A stretch of 64,000 nt of DNA, from the NCBI GenBank assembly GCA_023910675.1, contig JAAVWC010000015.1, positions 1 to 64,000 of the forward strand, given 5' to 3'. Position 1 is the first letter of the stretch, and every line of letters begins with the position of its first letter. This document shows, piece by piece, positions 1 to 8,235 of the stretch. The notes beneath the pieces were generated by a model. That model searched no databases. It saw nothing but the letters and a program-made list of their open reading frames with translations, and was not told the origin of the DNA. Source of the stretch: Gemmatimonas sp. (GTDB lineage: Bacteria > Gemmatimonadota > Gemmatimonadetes > Gemmatimonadales > Gemmatimonadaceae). A program made the translations under genes and the position numbers.

Positions 1-296
1 TGTACGACTTGCCGCTGCGCGAGGCGGTGGTGACGTGGAGTGTGTTTGCGCTGCTTGGCGGCGGGCTGACGGTCGTATACGAGCTGTGGGCGCGGCGGCG
101 CTATGCCGGCACAGATCGTCGCGCACGACGGTTGCTGCGGCTGGAGGGGCTGGTGCTGTGGCCGGCGATGATTCCCGATGCGGTGGGGCTCATGATGAAC
201 GACCTCGGCATCATTCCGGCGGACGAACGCAGCGAGACGCACCAAGAAGACACGCGGCGGATTACGGCCGAGCATCGCACTGACGCTCCGCTCTGA
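1..296 (+). CDS. C-terminal part of a small membrane protein (5' end outside window)
   Basis: The reading frame is open from the first bases of the window and ends at TGA 294-296, so the 5' end is probably missing. About 98 residues are visible. Residues about 8-26 form one hydrophobic segment, followed by an Arg-rich stretch typical of a cytoplasmic border, then a second weakly hydrophobic stretch and a polar tail. I do not recognise the family. A TTG at position 9 could start it but no ribosome binding site precedes it. The stop codon runs directly into repeat element 1, whose 15-bp terminal repeat starts 9 bases later. Confidence 0.5.
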   Translation, partial: YDLPLREAVVTWSVFALLGGGLTVVYELWARRRYAGTDRRARRLLRLEGLVLWPAMIPDAVGLMMNDLGIIPADERSETHQEDTRRITAEHRTDAPL

Positions 297-713
297 CGGG
301 TCGGGGTCTTGGTCGGGGTCGTGGCTATGGTCTGGGCACAGCCACGACAGTCGGGGTACCGCCACGACAGTCGGGGCACTGCCACTGCAGTCGGGGTCTC
401 CCTGCGGTCGGGGTCTCGGCCGGGTCGGGGTCTTACGGCAGTCGGCGTGGCGGTCTTGGGGCGGCGCTTTGCGCGCTGGTCGGGGGCACACTGTCGCGGC
501 TCGGGGTAGGGTCGGGGCCCCGACCTTGACCCCGACACTTTATCCCCGACCCCGACCCACGCAAGCGAAGCGTCGCGCCCCGACCCGACCGAGACCCCGA
601 CCGTTTGTAGACCCCGACTGTGGTGGCAGTACCCCGACTGTCGTGGCGGTACCCCGACTGTTGTGGCTGTGCCCCGACCCCCACCCGCAACCCCGACCAA
701 GACCACAACGGGG
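297..713. repeat. Palindromic GTCGGGG repeat element 1 (type A)
   Basis: This gene-free stretch is one long imperfect palindrome centred on GGTCGGGGCCCCGACC near 510-525. The left arm carries GTCGGGG at 350, 370 and 390, exactly 20 bp apart, within the unit GCCACNACAGTCGGGGNNCT. The right arm mirrors this with CCCCGAC at 612, 632, 652 and 672, again every 20 bp. The ends are perfect 15-bp inverted copies: GGTCTTGGTCGGGGT at 305-319 and its complement at 690-704. It lies between two convergent genes. Open frames through it translate to low-complexity Gly/Thr/Val/Arg/Pro peptides and are not genes. Confidence 0.93.
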
Positions 714-726
714 CGAGCCAATCACG

Positions 727-2094
727 CTACTGCAGTCCCGCCATGCGTCGCAGGGTCGGCCCAACCCCTTCTGCGTCGAGCAGCCTCATGCCGAGGTGCA
801 CGTCGGACACCCCGCGCTGGACGCGATGCGTGAACAGCGGTGTCGGTCCGGCGATGTCCACCTGCATGTACCAGCACGAAACACCACGATTGGTGGTCGA
901 ATTATGCGCAACATCGGCGAGGTGTGACGCTATGACGAACGTGCCGTACGGAGCGTTCGCGAGTCCCTGAACGAGCAAGGTAGTGGCTTGCGTCGCGTCG
1001 GCGATGTTGGTGCCGCGAAACACCTCGTCGAAGATCGCCGCGACCGATTCGCCGCGTGCCACGGCTTCAACAATCGTATGCACACGGCGTATTTCCGCGA
1101 GGTAGAGACTCTCGCCGCGCTGCAGGTTGTCGCGTACGGTGATCGATACCATCAGTGTATCGAACAGCGGCACCATAGTCGAGTCTGCGGTCACGTTCAT
1201 GCCCAGATGTGCGAAGTAGATGGCAACACCAAACGCGCGGAGCAGCGTGCTTTTGCCGGCCATGTTGGGGCCGGTGAGAAAGAGCACCCGTTCCTGCGTG
1301 GACAGCGCGACATCGTTGGCGATGCCCTGCGGTAGCAGCGGATGGCGGAGCCCTTCGAATGACACCTCGGCGGCACCGCGCGGCGCCAGCTGCGGCGTGA
1401 TTCCACCAAAGGACTCCGATGCGGTGCCCAGCGAGCAGAACGCGTCGAGCTGCCAGATGGCGTCGATGAGCGCACGCAAGACGTCGCGAAGTGGTATTGC
1501 CGATGTCTCGGCGTGAAGAGACCAGCTTCCGTCAGTTATCGTGCCACGCACCATTCCATCAAGCCCGGCGAGTGCGTTGGTGTTGTTCCGATCGACTGCC
1601 GCATGCAGCGTCGCGACGCGCGGGTCGTGCACGGCGTTGGTAAACGCGAAGACAATACGCGCGAATGCCGTGTCATTCGGCAATGTCGCAAGCCGCGGCT
1701 GCAGCAGCGCGCACTGTCGCAGCAATTCGTCGACTCGGCGCAGCTGCCCGGTGAGTTCGGCGACGATGTCCCGATTGCGGAGCGCGAACACCGCCCGCTC
1801 CACGGCAGACGTGGGGAGCAGCACGTAGTTACTCGCCAGATAGCGGCCGACCTGCACTGCGAGTCCGTGCAGCTCGGACCAGCGAACCTGCGGTGACAAC
1901 GTGGCGAGCGCCGGCAGCAGTCGTTGTCGCGCCTCGATGTCGGCAATCGTATCGAGTGGTGTCGCGATGAGGCGCTTGAGCGCGTCGTGTGCCGGCCGCG
2001 CATGGGTGTGATCGAGTAGAGTGGCCAAGGGCCATTGGCCAGCGGTGTCGGGGAGCAATCCGAGTTCCGCGAGGGAGGTTGGCTCTGCGCGCAT
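727..2094 (-). CDS. MutS-family ATPase lacking the mismatch-recognition domain
   Basis: 455 residues. The C-terminal half is a MutS domain V ATPase: Walker A GPNMAGKST at about residues 273-281, and a Walker B/signature stretch FDEVFRGTN in place of the DEIGRGTS of housekeeping MutS, followed by an IASH motif. The N-terminal half matches the helical lever/clamp region. There is no N-terminal mismatch-binding domain with the Phe-x-Glu motif, and the protein is about half the length of MutS. Such short MutS relatives are common in Bacteroidota and related phyla and their role is unclear; canonical mismatch recognition is unlikely. It is flanked by repeat elements 1 and 2. No clear ribosome binding site precedes the ATG at 2094. 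Confidence 0.85.
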   Translation of the reverse strand: MRAEPTSLAELGLLPDTAGQWPLATLLDHTHARPAHDALKRLIATPLDTIADIEARQRLLPALATLSPQVRWSELHGLAVQVGRYLASNYVLLPTSAVERAVFALRNRDIVAELTGQLRRVDELLRQCALLQPRLATLPNDTAFARIVFAFTNAVHDPRVATLHAAVDRNNTNALAGLDGMVRGTITDGSWSLHAETSAIPLRDVLRALIDAIWQLDAFCSLGTASESFGGITPQLAPRGAAEVSFEGLRHPLLPQGIANDVALSTQERVLFLTGPNMAGKSTLLRAFGVAIYFAHLGMNVTADSTMVPLFDTLMVSITVRDNLQRGESLYLAEIRRVHTIVEAVARGESVAAIFDEVFRGTNIADATQATTLLVQGLANAPYGTFVIASHLADVAHNSTTNRGVSCWYMQVDIAGPTPLFTHRVQRGVSDVHLGMRLLDAEGVGPTLRRMAGLQ

Positions 2095-2145
2095 TGGCGA
2101 TCAATGAACTGTGAAGGAGATTGCTCTGTAACACCCGAACCACGC

Positions 2146-2157
2146 TGCGGATCCGCA
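2146..2157. promoter_or_regulatory. 12-bp perfect palindrome upstream of the MutS-like gene
   Basis: TGCGGATCCGCA is a perfect palindrome about 50 bp upstream of the minus-strand ATG at 2094. It sits between that gene and repeat element 2, where the promoter should lie, so it could be an operator. A palindrome of this length can occur by chance in GC-rich DNA; no regulator is recognised nearby. Confidence 0.25.
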
Positions 2158-2220
2158 ATCGTGTTTCGCCAGCCAACAATGGTGTACGACCTGCGAGTTG
2201 ATACACCGTTTTCCTGTGAC

Positions 2221-2641
2221 GGGTCTTGGTCGGGGTCGTGGCTATGGTCTGGGCACAGCCACTACAGTCGGGGTACCGCCACGACAGTCGGGGCACTGCC
2301 ACTGCAGTCGGGGTCTCCCTGCGGTCGGGGTCTCGGCCGGGTCGGGGTCTCACGGCAGTCGGAGTGGCGGTCTTGGGGCGGCGCTTTGCGCGCTGGTCGG
2401 GGTCACACTGTCGGGGCTCGGGGTAGGGTCGGGGCCCCGACCCCGACCCCGACACTTTATCCCCGACCCCGACCCCGACCCCGACCCACGCGAGCGAAGC
2501 GTCGCGCCTCGACCCGACCGGGACCCCGACCGTTTGTCGACCCCGACTGTGGTAGCAGTGCCCCGACTGTCGTAGCAGTGCCCCGACTGTTGTGGCTGTA
2601 CCCCGACCACCACCCGCCACCCCGACCAAGACCCCGACCCG
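2221..2641. repeat. Palindromic GTCGGGG repeat element 2 (type A)
   Basis: Closely similar to element 1 along its full length. The terminal inverted repeat GGTCTTGGTCGGGGT is at 2222-2236, with its complement at 2619-2633. The palindrome centre GGTCGGGGCCCCGACC is at 2427-2442. The left arm contains the 20-bp periodic GTCGGGG units and the right arm their complements. It lies between divergent genes, unlike elements 1, 3 and 5, so a pure terminator role would not explain it. Its right edge comes within about 20 bases of the likely start of the deacetylase gene. Confidence 0.93.
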
Positions 2642-2657
2642 AGTGTACGTTTCGCGC

Positions 2658-3563
2658 GTGCTGAATCTCTGGTCTTCTGCGCAGTACGCCATCGAACTCC
2701 CCGACGGCCACCGCTTTCCGATGGCGAAGTACGCGCTCCTCCGCGAGAGCGTGTTGCGCGAACGGCTCGTCTCCCCCGACCGTCTCCACGACCCCCAGCG
2801 CGTCGACGTCAACGACCTGCTGCGCGTGCACACCCCCGAGTACGTGTCGCACATCGTGCACGGTACGCTGCCGCCCGCCGAACAGCGCCGCATCGGACTG
2901 CCGTGGAGTGAAGCGTTCGTCGAGCGCGCCTTACGCGTGGTGCAGGGCACCATCGAAGCGAGCGATGCCGCGCTCAAGCACGGCGTCGCGATGAACCTCG
3001 CCGGCGGCACGCATCATGCTTTCCCCGATCGTGGCGAAGGGTTCTGCACCTTCAACGATGTCGCCGTCGCGATTCGGCGTCTGCAGGCACTCGGCAAGGT
3101 GCGCCGCGTCGCGGTTATCGATCTCGATGTGCATCAAGGGAACGGCACGCACGGCTGCTTTGCCGGCGACGACACGGTGTACACGTTCAGCATGCACGGC
3201 GCGAAGAACTTCCCGTTTCACAAGGTGCCGGGCACGCGCGACGTGGAGCTCGACGACGGCACCGGCGACGAGACGTATCTCGCGTTGCTGCAGGAGCATT
3301 TGCCCGACGTGCTGCGCGAGGCGCGGCCCGACCTCGTGGTGTATCTCTCCGGCGCCGACCCACATGAAGGAGACCGTTTGGGCCGGCTCAAACTCACCTT
3401 TGACGGCCTCATGGCGCGCGACCGCTACGTCATTGGCACCTGCCGCGACGTGGGGATTCCCGTCTGCGCCACCATGAGCGGCGGCTACGGGCACGACGTG
3501 CACAACACCGTCGCGGTGCACCTCAATACGGTGCGGGTGCTCCGCGCCTTTGCCCGCGGGTAG
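2658..3563 (+). CDS. Histone deacetylase family protein (zinc amidohydrolase)
   Basis: About 301 residues from GTG 2658, the start that best matches the N-terminus of relatives (hydrophobic strand followed by PDGHRFP). GTG 2643 and GTG 2592 are alternatives, but 2592 lies inside repeat element 2. All catalytic motifs of the arginase/deacetylase fold are present: the His dyad in GGTHHAF, the Asp/His zinc ligands in DLDVHQGNGT, the third ligand in SGADPHEGD, and GGYGHD near the end. Bacterial members remove acetyl groups from small amines or lysine side chains; the substrate here is unknown. The leader would be almost entirely repeat DNA, because the element abuts the start. Confidence 0.88.
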   Translation: MLNLWSSAQYAIELPDGHRFPMAKYALLRESVLRERLVSPDRLHDPQRVDVNDLLRVHTPEYVSHIVHGTLPPAEQRRIGLPWSEAFVERALRVVQGTIEASDAALKHGVAMNLAGGTHHAFPDRGEGFCTFNDVAVAIRRLQALGKVRRVAVIDLDVHQGNGTHGCFAGDDTVYTFSMHGAKNFPFHKVPGTRDVELDDGTGDETYLALLQEHLPDVLREARPDLVVYLSGADPHEGDRLGRLKLTFDGLMARDRYVIGTCRDVGIPVCATMSGGYGHDVHNTVAVHLNTVRVLRAFARG

Positions 3564-3612
3564 TCGAGGGCGCTACTTTTCCCTCGGTTATCTCACCCCA
3601 AAGGAGTTCGTG

Positions 3613-4782
3613 ATGCGTCGTTCGTTCCTGCGGCTCGCCGCTGCTGTCGTGCTTCCTGTCGCGCTCGGCGCGACCGCGCTCGCTGCGCAGTCGCCCGTCT
3701 ACAAGTCGTCCATGCACGACTACCGCGTGGTCACGGTGGCCAGTGGCTTCGTGAATCCGTGGTCCATCGCGTTCCTCCCCAGCGGCGACCTGCTCGTCAC
3801 CGAGCGCCCGGGGCGCCTGCGCATCGTGCGCGGTGGCAAGCTGCTCCCCACGCCCGTGGCGGGCGTACCGGAAGTGGTGGCGCGCGGACAGGGCGGACTG
3901 CTCGACGTCGCGTTGCACCCCAACTTCGCACAGAACGGCTTCGTGTACCTCACGTACTCCAAGCCCGTGGGCGGCGGCGCGGCCACGACGGCGCTGTACC
4001 GCGCCAAGTTCAGCAATGACGCGCTCGTGGAAGGCAAGGATCTGTTCGTCGCCGAAACGAAGGGCGCGCCGGGCCACTTCGGCTCGCGCATCACCTTCGA
4101 CAAGAGCGGCCACGTCTTCATCAGCGTCGGTGACCGTCAGGTACCGCCTGAAGGCGACCTGCCGAACCACCCGGCGCAGCTGCTCACGAATCATCACGGC
4201 AAGATCATTCGCCTCATGGATGACGGCCGCGTGCCGACCGACAATCCGTTCGTGAACACGGCGGGCGCCAAGCCGGAAATCTGGAGCTACGGCCATCGCA
4301 ATCCGCAGGGGCTCACCATTCACCCCGTCACCGGCGACCTCTGGGAAATCGAGCATGGCCCGCAGGGGGGTGACGAACTGAATCTCGTCGAGCCGGGGAA
4401 GAACTACGGCTGGCCGGTGGTGGGCTTCGGTGTGAACTACGGCCCGGGCAAGGCCATTCACTCAGCCACCATGATGAAGGGCATGGAGAACGCCAAGAAC
4501 GTGTGGGTCCCGTCCATCGCGACGTCGGGGCTGCTGGTGTACACGGGCACCAAGTTCCCCGAGTGGAAGGGGAGCGTGTTCGTGGGCGGTCTCGCGGGCC
4601 AGCGTCTCGTGCGCGTGACGCTCGACGGCCAGAAGGCCGAAGTGGCCGACAATCTCGTGAAGAACCAGGGACGTGTGCGCGACGTGCGCCAGGGTCCCGA
4701 CGGCTTCATCTACCTCGCGATCGACGACCAGCAGGGCAAGCCGACGGCAATCGTGCGCCTCGAGCCTGTCGCGCGGAAGTGA
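3613..4782 (+). CDS. PQQ-dependent sugar dehydrogenase (soluble aldose dehydrogenase family)
   Basis: 389 residues from ATG 3613, chosen because AAGGAG at 3601-3606 lies six bases upstream. The N-terminus is a Sec signal peptide ending near ALAAQ, so the enzyme is periplasmic or secreted. The rest is the six-bladed glucose/sorbosone dehydrogenase propeller: VASGFVNPWSIAFLPSG opens it, GLLDVALHPNF and the GHRNPQGL motif (PQQ/calcium site) follow, and EHGPQGGDELN carries further active-site residues. It should oxidise aldoses to lactones using pyrroloquinoline quinone. Its stop codon overlaps the start of the glucanase gene (TGATG), suggesting translational coupling and a shared role in sugar use. 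A small inverted repeat (3565-3570/3581-3586) precedes it. Confidence 0.9.
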   Translation: MRRSFLRLAAAVVLPVALGATALAAQSPVYKSSMHDYRVVTVASGFVNPWSIAFLPSGDLLVTERPGRLRIVRGGKLLPTPVAGVPEVVARGQGGLLDVALHPNFAQNGFVYLTYSKPVGGGAATTALYRAKFSNDALVEGKDLFVAETKGAPGHFGSRITFDKSGHVFISVGDRQVPPEGDLPNHPAQLLTNHHGKIIRLMDDGRVPTDNPFVNTAGAKPEIWSYGHRNPQGLTIHPVTGDLWEIEHGPQGGDELNLVEPGKNYGWPVVGFGVNYGPGKAIHSATMMKGMENAKNVWVPSIATSGLLVYTGTKFPEWKGSVFVGGLAGQRLVRVTLDGQKAEVADNLVKNQGRVRDVRQGPDGFIYLAIDDQQGKPTAIVRLEPVARK

Positions 4783-5729
4783 TGCGCACGTCGTCACACG
4801 CAGCACGCCGCGGAGCGCACCAGCGTTTCGCGGCGTTTTGCGTCGGTACCGCTTCGGTGCTCATGGTGGGGGCCTGCACCGGCAACGCGGCTGACACGAC
4901 GGCCGACAAGACGTCGCCGTGGACGCTCACGTGGAGCGACGAGTTCAACGGCACGTCGCTCGACAGCACGCACTGGGCACTCGAAGCCGGCAATGGTTTC
5001 TGGAACGCCGACAGCAGCGTCCGCGTGGGCGGGTGGGGGAACGAGGAATTGCAGTGCTACACGACGAGTGCGAACAACGTGCAGCTGCGCGATGGGGCGC
5101 TGTCACTGGTGGCACAGCGTGAAACCGTGCGCGATGTCTCGTCGCGCGACCGCACCGCGACCTGCGCGTTCACGTCGGCGCGCCTCAAGACGCGCGCGCA
5201 TGACGGCCGCGCGCTCTTTGCGCAGCAGTACGGTCGCGTGGTGTTCCGCGCGCGCTTGCCGGAAGGACAGGGGCTCTGGCCCGCACTCTGGATGTTGCCG
5301 CTGCGCGATACCTACGGCACGTGGGCCGCGAGCGGCGAGATCGACGTGATGGAAGCACGCGGGCAGAACCCTACGGTGGTGCTTGGCACGCTGCACTACG
5401 GCGCGCAGTGGCCCAAGAACGTGTACTCCGGCATGGACTACACGCTGCCACGCGGCGGCCGCATTTCGGAGTGGCACGAGTATGCCGTCGAGTGGACGCC
5501 GCGCCGCATGGCGTGGAGTGTCGACGACTCGGTGTACCAGGTGCAGACCCAATGGTACACCGGCGCGGATAGCAGCACGCGTGACCGCGCGACGGCGCCG
5601 TTCGATCAGCCGTTTTATCTCGTGATGAACCTTGCGGTGGGCGGGCGCTTTCTGGGGTCGCCGGATAGTACGACGCGATTTCCGGCGCGGATGGATGTGG
5701 ACTGGGTACGGGTGTACGCGCGGCGCTGA
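4782..5729 (+). CDS. GH16 family endo-beta-glucanase lipoprotein
   Basis: 315 residues from ATG 4782, which overlaps the preceding stop codon. The N-terminus is a lipoprotein signal with lipobox VGAC, so the protein is probably anchored in the outer membrane or surface-exposed. The domain is glycoside hydrolase family 16: TWSDEFNG near the mature start, the catalytic motif EIDVME with nucleophile Glu186, Asp188 and acid/base Glu191, and LVMNLAVGG with a conserved Trp-Val strand at the C-terminus. Relatives cleave beta-1,3- or mixed-linked glucans such as laminarin. With the coupled PQQ sugar dehydrogenase, this suggests glucan degradation followed by periplasmic oxidation of released sugars. 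The stop is followed at once by repeat element 3. Confidence 0.9.
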   Translation: MRTSSHAARRGAHQRFAAFCVGTASVLMVGACTGNAADTTADKTSPWTLTWSDEFNGTSLDSTHWALEAGNGFWNADSSVRVGGWGNEELQCYTTSANNVQLRDGALSLVAQRETVRDVSSRDRTATCAFTSARLKTRAHDGRALFAQQYGRVVFRARLPEGQGLWPALWMLPLRDTYGTWAASGEIDVMEARGQNPTVVLGTLHYGAQWPKNVYSGMDYTLPRGGRISEWHEYAVEWTPRRMAWSVDDSVYQVQTQWYTGADSSTRDRATAPFDQPFYLVMNLAVGGRFLGSPDSTTRFPARMDVDWVRVYARR

Positions 5730-5746
5730 AACGGGATGCTGTTGTT

Positions 5747-5818
<72 letters not shown>

Positions 5819-6139
5819 GGTCGGGGTCGTGGTAGCGGGTAGTAGTCGGGGTACAGCCACTACAGTCGGGGTACTGCTACGACAGTCGGGGCACTGCCAC
5901 GACGGTCGGGGTCTCAACACAGTCGGAGTCCCGGTCGGGTCGGGGAGAAAATGTCGGGGCTGCCCCGACCCCGACCCCGACCCCGACCCACGCGAGCGAA
6001 GCGTCGCGCCCCGACCCGACCGGGACCCCGACCGTTTGTCGACCCCGACTGTGGTAGCAGTGCCCCGACTGTCGTAGCAGTGCCCCGACTGTTGTGGCTG
6101 TACCCCGACTACCACCCGCCACCACGACCACGACCAACT
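5819..6139. repeat. Palindromic GTCGGGG repeat element 3 (mosaic of types A and B)
   Basis: It lies between convergent genes. The left arm contains GGTCTCAACACAGTCGGAG and so matches the arms of elements 4 and 5 (type B). The right arm, including CGTTTGTCGACCCC and the following 20-bp spaced CCCCGAC units, matches elements 1 and 2 (type A). The centre is a short GTCGGGGCTGCCCCGAC hairpin followed by four CCCCGA copies. The outer 15-bp terminal repeats of element 2 are missing. It extends to the stop codon of the DinB-family gene. Confidence 0.9.
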
Positions 6140-6641
6140 ACACGAGCGGCGGCTCCATCCCGAACGATTCCCATTCCTCCTTCGCCGGCCCATAAACGCC
6201 CGGCACCCGCAGCCCCGCTTGCCGCATGAGCACCGTCATTTGTCCGCGATGATGGATCTGATGGCTCATGAGCGCCGCGAGCGTCATCGCCTTGGTCCAG
6301 GTGAAGCCGTACATCTCGTCGGTGGTCGAAAGCGATCCGTCGGTCCACCTGATCGTGATCTCCTGCACGAGCGACGCCGCGGCCGCTGCGTAGGCGTGCG
6401 CGATCTCGACGGCGTTGTCCGGCGCCGGTGCATGCTCGTCAACGCCGGTCACCGCGAGCCCGGTCTGGTTCATCATCTCCGGGACCGTCTGCGCGATGTG
6501 CCACGCCAGACGGCCGAGCGTGCGCCCGCCGGGACACATCGGCTGCGTCAGCGATGTGTCGGTCAGTGCGTCCATGAGCTTCTGCGTGTCGGCACTTTCG
6601 AACGCCCAGTGCGACAGGAACTCTTCGAGGGTGTGATACAT
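6138..6641 (-). CDS. DinB-like family protein (putative metal-dependent hydrolase)
   Basis: 167 residues. The protein is a four-helix-bundle DinB/YfiT type. A histidine sits in LAWHIAQ near residue 48, and HQIHHRGQM near residues 130-138 provides the other metal-binding histidines, giving the expected three-His site. Members bind nickel, zinc or manganese; some are thiol-dependent transferases, most have no known reaction. It runs convergently into repeat element 3. No Shine-Dalgarno sequence precedes the ATG at 6641. Confidence 0.85.
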   Translation of the reverse strand: MYHTLEEFLSHWAFESADTQKLMDALTDTSLTQPMCPGGRTLGRLAWHIAQTVPEMMNQTGLAVTGVDEHAPAPDNAVEIAHAYAAAAASLVQEITIRWTDGSLSTTDEMYGFTWTKAMTLAALMSHQIHHRGQMTVLMRQAGLRVPGVYGPAKEEWESFGMEPPLV

Positions 6642-6724
6642 GGCCGGGAGGGAGCGGGGTGGTGGAACCTGACGCCGGTCTCAGGAATACAGGAGAAACC
6701 ACGGACAGTCGAATCAACCGTATT

Positions 6725-6729
6725 GGAGG
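6725..6729 (+). promoter_or_regulatory. Shine-Dalgarno GGAGG that favours a GTG start
   Basis: GGAGG abuts the ATG at 6730 with no spacer, which is too close to be used. The in-frame GTG at 6736 has a six-base spacer and is the better start for the downstream hydrolase. Confidence 0.55.
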
Positions 6730-6735
6730 ATGCGC

Positions 6736-7674
6736 GTGCGACGTAAATGGAACCCCCTCGGGCGAATCGCGGGAGTGTCTGCCGCTGTGATGGCGTTCGC
6801 CGGCGCGTGCGGGTGGGCCGCGCTCCGCTTCGACGATCCTGTACCGGCATTTGCCGAGCGTCGGGGGCACGTGCGGTCGACCATCCGGGATGGCGCCACG
6901 GTGGAAGACGGACATCTCGTGGAGGCGGTGACCGTGCGCTCGACCAGTGGCGTGACCGTGCCGCTGCTCATCAAGCGTCCTGTCGACAGCACCCCATCAC
7001 CGCTGGTGCTCATCCTCGGCGGTCACGCCACCGGCCGCGACGCCGCACGACTCATTCCCGACACCCGCGGTCGCGTCGTGGTGGCGCTGTCGTATCCGTA
7101 CACGGGCCCGCACCGCATGAAGGGGCTCGAAGTGCTCAAATGGGCGCCGGACATTCGCCAGGCGTTGCACGACACGCCGCCGGCGATTCAGCTGGCGCTC
7201 GATTGGCTGTTGCAGCAGCCATGGGTCGATGCCAGCGAAGTGCACGGCGTGGGCGCGAGCCTCGGCACGCCGTTCATGACCGTGGCTGCGGCGCTGGATA
7301 CGCGCATCACGCACGTGTGGAGTGTGCACGGGGCGGGGCAATCGCGCGCGCTGCTGGCGCACAATGCGAAGGAGTCGATGCCGGCACTCTTCGCGCCGCT
7401 GGCTGGTGCGGTCGCCGACGTGATCGTTGGCGGGACGTATCTCACCCCCGAACGGTGGGTGTCGCGCATTGCGCCGCGGCCGTTCACGATGATCAACGCC
7501 ACCGAGGACGAGCGGCTGCCGCGCGCAAGTATCGAAGCGCTCTATGCCGCGGCGAACGAGCCGCGCACCATAATCTGGATGCCGGGCAAACACGTACAGC
7601 GCGGGCGCCCCGACATCGTGCGCGCGCTCGTCACCACGGTGCTCGAGCGCATGGACCTCGGCGCTACCGACTAA
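6736..7674 (+). CDS. Secreted or membrane-anchored alpha/beta hydrolase
   Basis: About 312 residues from GTG 6736 (ATG 6730 is the alternative). Residues about 8-28 form a signal or anchor segment. The mature part is an alpha/beta hydrolase: a strand ending in LILGGHATGRD (oxyanion region), the nucleophile elbow GVGASLG, an acidic residue in NATEDERLP and a histidine in PGKHVQ as the likely catalytic triad. The layout resembles dienelactone hydrolase or acetyl-xylan-esterase relatives, but the substrate cannot be told. It is divergent from the DinB-like gene and is followed by repeat element 4. Confidence 0.75.
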   Translation: MRRKWNPLGRIAGVSAAVMAFAGACGWAALRFDDPVPAFAERRGHVRSTIRDGATVEDGHLVEAVTVRSTSGVTVPLLIKRPVDSTPSPLVLILGGHATGRDAARLIPDTRGRVVVALSYPYTGPHRMKGLEVLKWAPDIRQALHDTPPAIQLALDWLLQQPWVDASEVHGVGASLGTPFMTVAAALDTRITHVWSVHGAGQSRALLAHNAKESMPALFAPLAGAVADVIVGGTYLTPERWVSRIAPRPFTMINATEDERLPRASIEALYAAANEPRTIIWMPGKHVQRGRPDIVRALVTTVLERMDLGATD

Positions 7675-7677
7675 TCG

Positions 7678-8060
<383 letters not shown>

Positions 8061-8235
8061 AGAGCGACAACATCAAGCAATGCGCGCGCCGTAAAAGCAC
8101 CGTAACAACCTGACGACGTCGTCGAACTGTGACCACGCGTTGCCCATCCGGAACATTGCGAGCGGTAAACTGTGACGTGAGTGCCGCATGGTGTGGACAT
8201 CGGTGTGTACCGATCCCTCCACTCTAGGACCTCTC

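Noticed and set aside
350-700. CRISPR-like direct repeats every 20 bp
   Set aside because: The units are contiguous with no unique spacers of constant length, the array inverts at its centre, and no cas genes are present.
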